NCBI GenBank assembly: GCA_008477525.1
Contig: SPDT01000009.1
Location: forward strand, 1,240,001-1,304,000
Length of the DNA stretch: 64,000 nt
From: Hypomyces perniciosus
Taxonomy: Eukaryota; Ascomycota; Sordariomycetes; Hypocreales; Hypocreaceae
Reading direction: 5' to 3'
A program made the position numbers and the translations under genes. Positions 1 through 11,230 of this stretch are shown here, in pieces (positions within the stretch are counted from its first letter, which is position 1; each line of letters opens with the position of its first letter). Below the pieces are notes generated by a model. That model had not been told where the DNA came from and made no database searches. It worked only from the letters and a program-made list of their open reading frames with translations.

Positions 1-1636
1 GATTGGCACCATCTTTGAGACACCTGGACTTACATGGAAGCAACGGAGGAATATGAAGGCACCCCGTTTAATCCATGATTTAAACTCTGCCGAAGAAGAA
101 GGGGAGACTAATAAGAGGAGAGATGTATATGTGGTGAATGAAGAGCTCTAAGATACCGAGTGTCTTTCCGTTGGTGCTTGGGTCAGAATTGAGTAGAATC
201 ATGGGAATATACACCCAGGTTTTATGCCATTCTCTGCTGGTAACCAAGGCGGCGCAGACGGCAGCAGTTGCGTCGCAAATGAGACTGCGTGCCCGTGACT
301 GTCGGATAATGTGGATCTTGGTGCTAGAAAGCGCTGCCAGCTAGAATGTGGGAAATTCCAAAAGTCGTAGCTGACAGGCATTTACAACACTTCTATGAAA
401 GAGATCAATAGAGATGAAATTAAGGTGTCCGAGGTTCCCTCTGCTGTGTTATCACCACTGACCACGCGACTGCATTACGCGATAATAACACTGGCTAACT
501 CGGAATCGTTAAGCATTGTGATTCCTATTTTTGTATGGGCTCCTCTGTTCTCTGTTGGTCAATGAACTGAACACGGGTACCGGCCGCAAGATACGTGATT
601 GTAACACCATTCAAAACTTGGGTCAAAGGCATGTTTGCTGGACGAGGCACTCAAACTGTGCAGACGGCAGAAAGGAGGGGCGATGCATGCACAAGAATGA
701 CCAGGCCGATACCATGTACTAACAAATGAACAGGCTCAACCGCTCGGACATGATGAATTGTGCTAACAACCCTAGCCAGACAAGTTACCATTATTGTCTT
801 TTTACCATCTGTGGCCTCAATTACCCCTTCGGAGCCACCGGGCAATTACGGAACACTCTCAGCCTGACATACCATTCCCTGGAGCTACTGCAGAGATTAG
901 TCTCATTGGCACGGTATCGATATCGTCCATGACCATCAGCACACTTTTCACCGTCGCCTGGACTAAGAGGCGTACGTATTTTGTATGGGCGAGTTTAGTA
1001 CCGAAGCTCTGACTGTTAGCCCAAGGTCTTTGCTTGGGATGCATGCTGCTTATGATCGCTGTCGCGTAGCGTGTATTCTTAGTGTGTGATCAACTGTTTT
1101 AGTACAAAATAGGGGCCTTTAGTCTCCCTCGGAGGTATTCCTCGTATTGTGATCTCCTTATCCAACAACAAGGGGCCTAGTTATCCGAATTGAGTCATCA
1201 CTTCTGCTTGCACTTGACTAGTCGGTCCGAATGTCCTCTTAACCTTTCCGCTGGATACTCGGGCCGACCAGTCAACCCCCGCCGAGCATTTCCGTCACCC
1301 TCTTCTTCCCCATGTGGCTAGTCGTCGAATTCTTTGGTGCACAAAACTTTGTTTCAGAAAATGGGGTTGATGAGATACCGCTACTTACTCTTCTACACAA
1401 TGTAGTAGTTGGTAATATAATGCAGCGCAACTACCCGTTCAACGTCAACAAATACAGCTATCAAAGCAACACTCAAAGCGAGGCTATCCCTATGAGCCAA
1501 ACAGTGAAAAGCCCTAGATTTAATAACCCGAACCAAATGTATAGGTTAGAGTTTTGCCCCGTAGTAGATGAAACAGCGGGTTATAGAAACGGTGTTTAAT
1601 AATCAAAATGTTGCCCACGGACATGAAATATTTTCC
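1..1636. other. Left flank, no gene recognised
   Basis: Only short overlapping open frames occur on both strands, with no recognisable domain, no consistent splice pattern and no repeat shared with the rest of the window. The segment lies downstream (3') of the aminodeoxychorismate synthase gene, so it may hold that gene's 3' untranslated region and then ordinary intergenic DNA. An old pseudogene cannot be excluded. Confidence 0.5.
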
Positions 1637-4380
1637 TTAGACTGTCACAGCAGCCTGGAGTCGATGCTCATGATCGAAGTGACTCTTACCCTGCGCAAAA
1701 AAATCACCCACTGGCACCTCCACCCCCCCTTTCTTCGGGTGTGCTCTCGCAACAGCGTTCGCTTTGACCATAACCTCATTCCATTCCTTGTCTGTCTCGC
1801 TGAGCCACGTAATTGCCCCACCAGCACCAAGCTCAAGCTCCTCGCCAGTATGAAGAATAGTCCGGATCACAACGGATTGATCGACAGTCCCACTCGCGCA
1901 GATATAACCCAAGCTTCCTGAGTAGACTCCACGGTCACGGTTGTTCTCGAGGTCGTCTAAAATTTGAACAGAGCGAAGTTTCGGTGCGCCGGTCATTGAG
2001 CCAGGCGGGAAGCAGCGCTCAATGACTTTGACACCACCTACAGACGGGGCGATATGGGATCGGATTGTTGTGACGAGCTAGAAAGGTGTTAAGAGTTTTT
2101 GTATACGTTGCAGCAGCATACAGGCTTAAACATACCTGGTGCACAGTCTCGTAGGATTCGACGTGGAGCAGCTTCGGTACAGTGATGGAGCTTGATGACG
2201 AAATGTTATGAAGATCCGATCGAATAAGATCAACAATCTGGCACGAAGAGTGACTTGTCAGCCCATTGAGTGTGAATATAACAAGGTTTAATGACCTACC
2301 ATTAGGTTCTCGGCGAGTTCCTTGACATCTGTGGCCAGCTGATGTTTCCTCCGCTCATTCTCCTCAGCATCAGAGCTCACAGCCAAGGTACCTTTGATAG
2401 GTTTCATCTCGGCAACACCATCGCTGTCAATTGAGATAAATCTCTCTGGGGACGAGGACAAGATTGTGTTGTCGTGGGAAGTAAAGCGTATGAAGGCGGA
2501 GTAAGGTGCTGGATTCCTCACTCGCAAATCCAAGTAGAGACAGTATGGGTCTACCGTTGGGCTTTTTGCTTTGAATTTGGTCGTCAAGGTGAGCTCATAC
2601 GTCTCTCCTTCCTTGATAGCCTCCTTTGCAACTCTAATTGTTTGTGCATAAGAGGACTCGTCATCAAGCGCAACAAAGTCTGGCAGAGGATGAGGCTCAA
2701 TATGTGGCGGAGAAGGAGGCGCAGCGAAGACTTCACGAATGCGGGTCAATAAATGTGCGAATTCTTCCTCATCGATTCCAATCTTGCTGGATGCTCCAAT
2801 GGCGTCACCAATAGGATCGTCCTCGCCTCTGCGGATGAGACTGAAGATTGTCCACTCTCCCGTGTAGTTGTCCAGTCGAAGGACAGTGTTGGCGAACATT
2901 AATTCGCTATCCGTGTGCTTTGGTTCAACCTGTTGCTCCTCTGGTCTATATTGGTAACCTGGGAGTGATTCTCGCTTCAACTCATAGCCGAAATAACCGA
3001 TAAGTCCCACTTGTAGGAGTGGCTGGCCCACATCGGCCTCCTGGTTGAGAGATTCAGCGGGGATTGCCTCTGTGTTTCCTACAATCACTTCCCGGTGGAA
3101 GTGATCCAGCCAGGTCCAGTATGGCACAGCAAGCCCCTCCGACTTGATTTGCTTGCCGTGCTGATATAGAGAGAGGACGCGAGATTTAGATGAGTAGCTG
3201 AAGGAGAAGGACCCAGACGCAAGATACGAGTTCCTGGAATGAGAGTCTCGGACCTGTGAACGCTTAGTGTATAAGAATATGTATTATGTATATGCATGTT
3301 AAGCAAGGGGGGTGTACCTTTGCGCTATCTAGCCACGCCTCTCCATCCAGAGATACTCCCTTGAATACACTTTGAAATATTACTTGTGGAGCTGGTCCCT
3401 TTCCAAGTGTGGCGGATTTGATGAAGTAAGGCAAGGCTTTTGGAGGTGGAATGACTAGATCTTCTAATTGTGACAGTCTGCTCGCCTGCTCCACAATTAC
3501 ATTCTCTTTAATAATATGATCAGGCAAATGTGAGTTTTCTGGAATTTGTCTTTTGCTCCAATGGTTCGCAGGCGAGTTTGTTGCCCAAAAGTCGAGAACG
3601 ATGTCCCGGAAATTTCGGACAATCTGGTCCCCATAAGCCGAGCGGACGCTTTCCGGGTGCCACTGAATACCGAAAATAGGTTGATGTCGATGTTGAAGTC
3701 CCATCAAGACTTTTTGAGAAAGATCCTCAGGGTCATAGGTCCAAGCAGTAATCTCAAGTTGAGATGGAAGGCCTGCAAGTTTAGCGAAGACATTAGCCAC
3801 AGCCTTGTCTTGAACTCACTGGTAAAGTGGAATTCAGATATGGTAATAATACGTACTGTCAATATCAAGAACCAGGCTATTATACCGCACACCATCGAAC
3901 TTTTGAGGCAGATCCTTTAGCACGCCAATGTTCTTATGATGGACTTGACATATCTGGCCATGCTTGATATTTGGTGTGTGTATGATCCTTGCGCCAAATG
4001 TTGTGCCAATGCCCTGATGGCCAAGACATATGCCCAGGATGGGAATGTTAACCTCTTGAATGAGTTTGGAGTTGAATCCAAAATCAGTCTCTCTTTCTGG
4101 TGTACCTGGTCCAGGGGAGAGAATGATTGCATCCAATGACGGGAGTAGTTCAGATTTAAAGTGCTCCCTGTGCAATATAAGTTAGGCCCGCCCGGGCATT
4201 ATCATGATTTGGTCAAGTTTCATAAACATACCAAGAAAATTGGTCAAAACGGACTATTGCCACGCTCCATTCAGGATACGACCCTCCATCTGAGCCTTGC
4301 TGAGTTCCTTGAAGTAGTTGAAGGATGTTATTGGTATATGAGTCATAGTGATCAATAATGAGAACTCTAATAGTGCCCAT
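1637..4380 (-). CDS. Aminodeoxychorismate (PABA) synthase, fused glutamine amidotransferase and chorismate-binding domains
   Basis: Converts chorismate and glutamine to 4-amino-4-deoxychorismate, the precursor of 4-aminobenzoate (folate and some specialised metabolites). Six exons are visible: 4380-4232, 4167-3857, about 3812-3318, 3253-2300, 2237-2136 and 2077-1637, giving about 815 residues. The exon 2/3 acceptor is the least certain. The N-terminal amidotransferase has the nucleophile motif GICLGHQ and the HPES His-Glu pair. The C-terminal half has the chorismate-binding signatures KPIKGT, SSSPERF, DVKELAENLM-IVDLIR, PPGSMTGAPK and RGVYSGSLGYI. The Lys in PIKGT is the residue that marks PabB-type enzymes; anthranilate synthase has Ala there. 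The start is the first ATG before a typical amidotransferase beginning (IRVLIIDHYDSYTNN). It diverges from the transcription factor across about 0.9 kb. It may be the housekeeping PABA gene or a cluster copy; the DAHP synthase nearby favours the latter weakly. Confidence 0.92.
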
Positions 4381-5297
4381 GGCTACGGTTAATTAGAGAA
4401 CAAATGATTGACAATAGAGTGATGGGTGATGGGCGTGATTTATTGGTAGAATTGAAGTGCAATGGACGACCTGCATTTGCAGCAGATGTTTCCCGTCCAA
4501 TTGTGGCTTTATAACATATTTAGCATACACTATCTACGAGGTATATTGTACGCCTGCATCCGTAACATAGAGACTCTTCAAACCCGCCCATAGCCGTGTT
4601 AGTCCGTGTTGGTAAGGTAAGATTGTGAAGTAACCCGTCGTTTGATCAAGCATGCCAAGCCAAACTCATTGCAGTTCTGATCCTGTACCCATCCGCGTTT
4701 CGGAGCAGACTAACCACAATAGGACTTATATATGCCGTTATCTGCATCAATAATGAGATCAATCCTATATGACGACGACTTGACACTGCCACCATGTCGC
4801 CTGAGATGCGTCGGGCATACCAGCATACGAACTACTCAGAGCTCCCAGTATGATTCCAGAACCAGATTAACTCCGAGGCCAAATAATGGGATGCAACAGC
4901 CATGCATCTCTGAGGCTGGCAGGGGCATGGCCCTGTAGATAACCTCGGGCCACGGCGCTTAAGCGACCCCGTGCAGCGCATTGATTGCCCGTATGGTCGG
5001 AGACCTCGCTATAAGGATGGTATATTACAATAGCACACATATATCCTAAAGCCGATCTACCTCTGAGTGACCTGGGTCTGATGATGACATTGAAATATCA
5101 TATTGTGAGATTCCATATTAGTCTTGTTCGTCCGTCCCCTTGCTTTCGGACATTGCCACCCCCATTTTCCATTGTCTCGGAGGTACCTAGATAACTGCAG
5201 GTCGTCCTCTCTCCTCCGCGCCTCGACAGTTCCTCGCCTTGCCTTTCTGTCCGCGTCGGAGCAGCGCGTCGACCATCCACAGACGAGCGAACAAACA
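4381..5297. promoter_or_regulatory. Divergent intergenic region between PABA synthase and transcription factor
   Basis: About 0.9 kb separates the two divergently oriented starts and should hold both promoters. TCGGAG occurs at 4700-4705 and 4997-5002, a CGG-type half-site of the kind Zn2Cys6 proteins bind. The last 150 bases before the regulator's ATG are pyrimidine-rich on the + strand, typical of fungal 5' untranslated regions. No gene is evident. Confidence 0.45.
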
Positions 5298-7694
5298 ATG
5301 CAGGCTGCCGGTGTAGCAGTCGGCGCCCACTCTGGCTCACGCCAAGACCGAGACCGAGACCGAGAGCCCTCTCGACAGGGTCCTTGGCGCTGTGGAAATT
5401 GCCCCAAGGAGTTTGCTCAAAGTAAGTACTGCTACTAGTGCTGCTAGTTTGCAACCACAGGCGTGCTCTTCCCCAAGTCTGCCACGCTCTTTGTGCAATT
5501 GTAGGCGGCTTACACGCCAACACTGTCCCATCTCACACCCCCACACTATTATCTCACATCTTTATGGGAACCTCCATCACAAACAAGCTCTTTCGAGTCA
5601 TTGACTAACTTTGGGGGTCATGTTTCAATCCCGTCTCGCATAGAAGAGTATCGAGACAAACACCAGCGGCGTTGCATTCAAGCGTCAAGTAGGCAGAGGC
5701 TGTCGAAACAAAAGTCGTGCGTCGCATGTGCTGCATCCAAGCTGGGATGTGACCTCGGCACACCGTCGTGCTCTCGTTGTCTTAACAGGAGCAAACGCTG
5801 CCAGTACGTTTCATCATCCTCCTTCGACGTGTCAGCCCAACGAAACCAGCAACAGTGGCAGCAGCGAGGGCAACCAGACGTACAAACACAGGAAAACCAC
5901 GAGCAATTGCTATATCGTGGCGACGAAGCGCATTCAAGCCTTGGTAAGAATGTAGGTTCTGGGAATATTCCCCCGACGGATACATCGCCCGAGCTGGACA
6001 CCAATATGAGAGTTCCAACTGGGTCAGACCATGGCGAAGTTTCATCTTTGATGGCTCTCTCCACACCCCCGCCACAGCATCCGCATCGTCTACCCGTCCC
6101 TTCATCACATCTCGCTCTCGGGGGCTGGCCCATGGAATCACCGCCACATGCCAGACGGGATATTTCGGATCAACTAGCAGATGGGCCGTTGAGGGATGCT
6201 GGAATAAGCCCGGACTGGCTGAGACAAAATATTTATCCATTCGGTACAGCTGGTAGTGATAGTGGCGAGTCTACGTCCCGGTGGCAGCGTAATGGACTCT
6301 GGCCTTCGGGAAGTCCATTCATGTCATCTGATGGCTCGATTTCGGCTGAAATGGAGGATGTCAACGGGAATTCCGTCACTGGTATCTCCAAAGATGACTT
6401 CAACTTTGACCTTCTTGGCTCACTGGGGGTACTGACCCGGAATCACATTACCTCGGCGCCTAATGTACAACAATCACCGCTGTCAGCAATGCTACGCCCC
6501 CAAACTTCAACCAACAGCCCGGGTATGAGCATGGCACCACCTGTTGGAAACATCGCTATCCAGGACCAAAGTCCTTTGAGCAATATGGAGGGAGATGGTG
6601 GTATGAGAGCGACTCTACATGATGCCGTGAAAATGGCATATGGTGGATCCTCCTTATCTGGTGTTGTGCTGGGAGGGAAATTCGAGGAGAATGGCCGGCA
6701 GCGATGCCCGTTCCACAAACTCAACACCGACGATGACCTAGTTCGCATTATCTGCGACTACCCGAGAATCATGGTTCGACCGGGCGAATATCCGCCCTTT
6801 GTGCATCACAAGCTGTATCGCTGTGCCGCAGGTGATATTTCAGAGCCGTTAGCTAGGGCATTCTGTTGCGTCGGCGCCTTCTATGCTTCCGTCCCCACAA
6901 GTGAGACTTTTGTGTATTCGTTGATTAACGAGGAGAGCAGCAAGCTTGTGAAGATATTTGTAAGTTTTACACGCAGTCCTGTAGTTCAGCTGCATCAGAC
7001 TCATTCTAACAACCTTTCAGCACCAATGGTCGGGCTCAGACAGCGACATGTTGGCAGTAGTACATGCCATGTGTATATATCAGATACTTGGCTTTTTCGT
7101 CAGCAGCAGTCCAGCCCAAGCGCGCTTATCTGAATTACTGCACTTATTTTTTCTGAAGGCATGTTGATTTAATTTTGCATCGTCAACCTATTTGCGGTTC
7201 AGACATTGGAATCACACATCACAGATTATTGAGTTGATAATAACTGGTTTTAGATGACACGGAGGCTTATCCAGCAGTATCTCCAGTCCATGACTGACGA
7301 AGACAATGAAGTTAATTGGAGAAAATGGATTATGAAAGAGACTATTCGGCGAACTGTATTCCTTGTTAATACCATCAACACACTGTCCTGCAGAATCCAG
7401 AAGCAGAATCCGTACTACTTCGAGCCTCTCGATGACAACCTTGTCCGAAATATGACACTTCCTGCGCCAGAGTCTGTTTGGAAGGCGTCCTCGAGCGAAG
7501 AGTGGATGGCTGCCAAAGCCCAGCTAGGGTCGGAGGACACGGCGCGTAGCAGACTCACAATTCAACAAGTAGTTGAGCAGTTCATGGCGGATGGCGACAC
7601 CAGCGATCACCGCAGCAGCGATGATTGCCGTGTGCAGTACGAACAGTTCGATGAGTTTACGAAACTAATTATTGCAACAGCGAGCAACGGGTGA
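5298..7694 (+). CDS. Transcription factor with C2H2-type finger followed by Zn2Cys6 domain
   Basis: Predicted nuclear DNA-binding regulator of about 672 residues in four exons: 5298-5421, 5644-6959, 7021-7158, 7254-7694. All junctions keep frame. Splicing exon 1 to exon 2 creates a C-x2-C-x12-H-x3-C finger (CGNC...HQRRC, residues about 32-51) that neither exon contains alone. It is followed at once by a canonical Zn2Cys6 motif, C-x2-C-x6-C-x6-C-x2-C-x6-C (CVACAASKLGC then CSRCLNRSKRC). The middle is a low-complexity Ser/Gln/Pro region. The C-terminal part (WSGSDSDMLAVVHAMCIYQILG, RRTVFLVNTINTLS, DDNLVRNMTLPAPESVW) resembles fungal-specific regulator middle-homology regions. The third intron uses a GC donor (7159-7160). 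Its place among biosynthetic genes makes it a candidate pathway regulator. Exon 1 would be lost if the gene were started in the long exon, which has no suitable ATG near its 5' end. Confidence 0.85.
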
Positions 7695-8174
7695 GGAAGA
7701 TGGACTTCAATTAGAGTTGGGGGGGGGGATGGAGACAGGCGATGAGCTCTATGATCTTTCTTCTTTGAAGATGATTTTTTCTCTCATACATGGGTGGAGC
7801 TGTTGTTTGTCGGATCCGATTTGTCGTCCAGTCATTATCATCACAGCCAGTCCTAGATTTGGATTCCGATTCGATTTCTTTCACTTTTCCAACCAGGTTG
7901 ATTTAAAATCACCCATATGTCAAACGATACTTAATGGTACAATCTGAAATGCGATGAAGTGCTGTATTTATGAGGCTCAACGGCTGTCGGAACGACTGCC
8001 GGAAAAGAAAAACCAATTGCAGACTTGAGCATCCAACAAAGCTTTACCTGACTAACTCCCTGACTTTATTGCTCACTAACACTTAAAAACTAGCTAACTC
8101 TCCTCGGGCTCATTTCTGACAGGATATTCCCTCTCATAACTAGCTTGGCTTGGGTGCGACTCCAGAAAATAGAT
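7695..8174. other. Convergent intergenic region
   Basis: The 3' flanks of the regulator (+) and the unknown protein gene (-). It contains a run of ten G at about 7719-7728 just after the regulator's stop. No gene or repeat is seen. Confidence 0.4.
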
Positions 8175-9983
8175 CTACACCTTTCCAGCATCCTTTTCGA
8201 ATATGACCAATCTCTCTGCAAAGCCCTTTCCCGCGTTGCCCAGCGCATCGATATTATCCTGTTCCTTGAGGAGGATTACATTTTCCGGGTAAAGCTTTCC
8301 CAATAAAGCGAGCTTCAGGATGGGATCGGTCGTGGGAATAACATGAATCGTATTTCCATGCCCAGCCTTTATGCGAGGTGAGATAACCAAGCCAGGTTTT
8401 GAGAGAATATCAGTGGTACTATGAATAAAAGCAGTGGGAGCATCATTCGTTATCGATGATCCCAGCACCGTGGACTCTGGCGCAGATTGGTGGCCAAGAG
8501 AAGACGAAGATAAATTGCTGTTGACATTCTTCGCGGACTTGATCTCGTAGGCGTAGCGACGACCTCGAGCAATCTGGCCAAGGTCCACAGAGACGCAAAT
8601 TCCTGAGTCGAGCGTCAATCTTAGTTTGACGATGCGGCGGAGGGCATCACCGCCTGCATCCACCGCGAGGGAAGACTCCGTTACGCGGGTGTCGACATCG
8701 AGCAAGGATGCCAGATTCCATCTGCCTCGAGAGACAACAGCTTCACTCCCAGATAGCTCAGTCCTAGGGGCATTGATATACTCCTTGTGCTCATAGTCGA
8801 ACAGTATTTCCGATTCAGACTCGTAAAAGTGAGCTGGGTGATAGCGAAGTAGGTGCAGGGAACGGGAGCCTGACAAGAAGGCCGGGAGTATGAGGCCTTG
8901 AGAGTACTGAAAGCCATAGCCGCCTCTTGGGAGGTGTCTTGCCGTGAAGACCTTTGCAAGGTCGACGATTGCCATTTGCTGGATCACTCCTGTGAGACAA
9001 TGGACAAGAAAGAATTTGCGGGGTTCCTCAAGGTCGCGAATACCACGGTTTGACCCTTGTGGTATGACCAGAGGCACATCTTCGTAGTTCTCAAAAGGGA
9101 TCAGGCTATCCCTTAGCAGAATCATACGATGAAGCCACTCGTTGTATAGTTCCATGAGATACGAGTCACTACGAGGTCCAACAAGGAGCGAAGCGACGGC
9201 CGGAGTCCAGAGATGACCTTCACATGGACTCCGGAGACGAATATCTGACTTTGTAACCGAGGTGCTCATGCTCTTTTTGACATTCTTAACGATGGTCTCC
9301 GCGATTCGGTTAGCCTGGTGGACGATCTCACTGCGCGCAGTGTCCTTGGCCGAGTAATTCAAGGGCAAGGTGGACTCTCTGCCCCTAGTAGCAAGTGATG
9401 CAGCCAGGCCGTCGACGAGGACGGAGCGGGCGGGAGGTTCACCCGGGGGATCCTGACCAAGACGGGAGATGACGACATTAAGGAGAGGAGTGCAACTAGC
9501 GACGAGTTGTTGCACATTGTAGATCCCAGGGGGAGTTTGGATTGCGCCAGACAGGCTGGCTGGGAAGAAAGAGGAAGGAAAGCCGTTGAGGTGTGGCTTA
9601 TGTGATGGTGACGATATGTTATCCATGGAGAAGATCCCTCCTTGGTGGGTCCAGGAGGGAACAACTGTATGACCTATTTGAAGATTTGCGAGGTTGGCCA
9701 AGCGATAAGGAGATCCTGTGGTGGAAGGGGGAGCGATAGCGGAGACCATGGTTCGGGCTCGAAGCATACGAACAGGCGAGAAAGATAGAAACTGTCTGGC
9801 AGGGAAAGAGGGGAGAATTAATGGCCGATAGCCACGGCCACGATGGCTTGATAGAGGGGTAAAATGGCGTGTGTATCGTAAACTAGTAAGTAGGTTGGTA
9901 AACTTGTGAGAGGTGAAAGCGGCAAGGGGTGTGGAGAGAAGGGGGGGCTTTAAGGGTGAGGAGGTCAGCCACTTCACGTACAT
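8175..9983 (-). CDS. Protein of unknown function, possible mitochondrial presequence
   Basis: A single uninterrupted frame of about 602 residues from the first ATG (9983); the open frame continues a little further upstream only through a GTG. Internal methionines near 9765 and 9747 (MLRARTMVSAIAPPS) are alternative starts. If translation begins at 9983, the first 75 residues are rich in Arg/Ser/Leu and almost free of acidic residues (HKFTNLL, RYTRHF, RQFLSFSPVR), as in mitochondrial targeting sequences; this is inference. The body has long ordered-looking stretches such as RSPCEGHLWTPAVASLL, FFLVHCLTGVIQQMAIVDLAK and RHLPRGGYGFQYSQGLILPAF. I do not recognise the family. It is convergent with the regulator and divergent from the methyltransferase, and so lies inside the putative cluster. 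Confidence 0.7.
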   Translation of the reverse strand: MYVKWLTSSPLKPPLLSTPLAAFTSHKFTNLLTSLRYTRHFTPLSSHRGRGYRPLILPSFPARQFLSFSPVRMLRARTMVSAIAPPSTTGSPYRLANLANLQIGHTVVPSWTHQGGIFSMDNISSPSHKPHLNGFPSSFFPASLSGAIQTPPGIYNVQQLVASCTPLLNVVISRLGQDPPGEPPARSVLVDGLAASLATRGRESTLPLNYSAKDTARSEIVHQANRIAETIVKNVKKSMSTSVTKSDIRLRSPCEGHLWTPAVASLLVGPRSDSYLMELYNEWLHRMILLRDSLIPFENYEDVPLVIPQGSNRGIRDLEEPRKFFLVHCLTGVIQQMAIVDLAKVFTARHLPRGGYGFQYSQGLILPAFLSGSRSLHLLRYHPAHFYESESEILFDYEHKEYINAPRTELSGSEAVVSRGRWNLASLLDVDTRVTESSLAVDAGGDALRRIVKLRLTLDSGICVSVDLGQIARGRRYAYEIKSAKNVNSNLSSSSLGHQSAPESTVLGSSITNDAPTAFIHSTTDILSKPGLVISPRIKAGHGNTIHVIPTTDPILKLALLGKLYPENVILLKEQDNIDALGNAGKGFAERLVIFEKDAGKV

Positions 9984-11230
9984 GATGATAATATAGCTTA
10001 TCACTAATGATGCGACAGCTTTTCTGCTGAATAGAGCTGGATGTTGAGTGTGGTTGGCACAAACAGCAAAGTTTGCATATGCAGAGAAATATGTAAACAG
10101 GTATGTGATACGTAAGAGGGCAAGGACGCTCCAAGGAACATTACAGGTTGGTAGTTCCTTTTCTCGTATGACCTCTCCTGCAGTCCCTTTCTACCACGAT
10201 AATGAGGGGTTTCTTTAATGTAGATAACCCAAAGGAGGTTGTTGACAAGGCGCAGTCTCTAATTGGAAAACAATTCCGGTGTTTTCCCCGTTATGTTGTT
10301 GGCCGGTCTTGAGAGATTTCGGGAATCCTTCATTCGACAAGCTAAATTGCTTGGATGAAAACTGCATCACACAACGATTAGTCTCCAAGCTTGTCTATTT
10401 GCATTTTTGTTACTTATTCCTGCGGCTGAAGTCGCAAGAATGGTAGGGGATGAGAATCCTTGCTAGAATGGCGATTCGTATGAGGGTGCTAAGCGAGGCA
10501 ACTCACCTTCCTAGAGAATAGCACAGTAAAGAGCTATAGTCGGTCATACACGTCAGGCGAGCGGCGAGACTGTTTAGGTGACTGTAACTGTAACTAGTAG
10601 CTCGATACGGGATATGGGACTCATTGCATGAATGCTTCAGCCCCTCGGGTGGCCTCTATTATGGTTCGGGTATCCATGTGGGACGTCTAGGCAGACTCGG
10701 AGTTGGGTGACCCGAATGTCGGAGTTGGATGGCGGGCCAACAGATTTCACTAATAGTACCATATGTGACCAGGTTACAAGGTACATTCGGACCTTTGGGG
10801 TCTACCATGCGGAGAAGATATGGAATAAAATGGGGACTTAGTAGAACGAGTGATAAAATAAGAATTAATTTTCTGCTTTTATTGCCGCGCAATGGGGGTG
10901 CAATTCTCCAAGTAGGCTAGGGTGTGGCCGGAGAAGGGTAATCAGTGCCAGGCCTACGGCAGATATTACTCTGTTCCATACAATCCAGACACTGAGGGAG
11001 TGGTGACATCAGAGAGTGCCCAATTTCTTGAGGCTTTTAGTCCGAATGGTGAAATGACCCTACCTGTATTTCGAATCTCAGTGCTTACCCATCAGCCAGC
11101 ACTGCAAGGTTGTTTGTTGATCGCTGGGCTCACCTTGAACGATAAAGGGACGAGATCGTCCGGCTATTCCAAAACATTTAGTATCATATCCAATTAAATT
11201 TTTAGAGGAAAATCAAGTAAAGTCTCCAAA
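9984..11230. promoter_or_regulatory. Divergent intergenic region before the methyltransferase
   Basis: About 1.25 kb between divergent starts. The decamer TCGGAGTTGG occurs twice in direct orientation, at 10697-10706 and 10719-10728, 22 bp apart (about two helical turns). That spacing suits a dimeric or paired regulator site. Short open frames here show no domain. No gene is called. Confidence 0.4.

Noticed and set aside
1..1636. Short open frames at the left edge as genes or exons
   Set aside because: None shows a domain, splice-consistent continuation or conserved composition.
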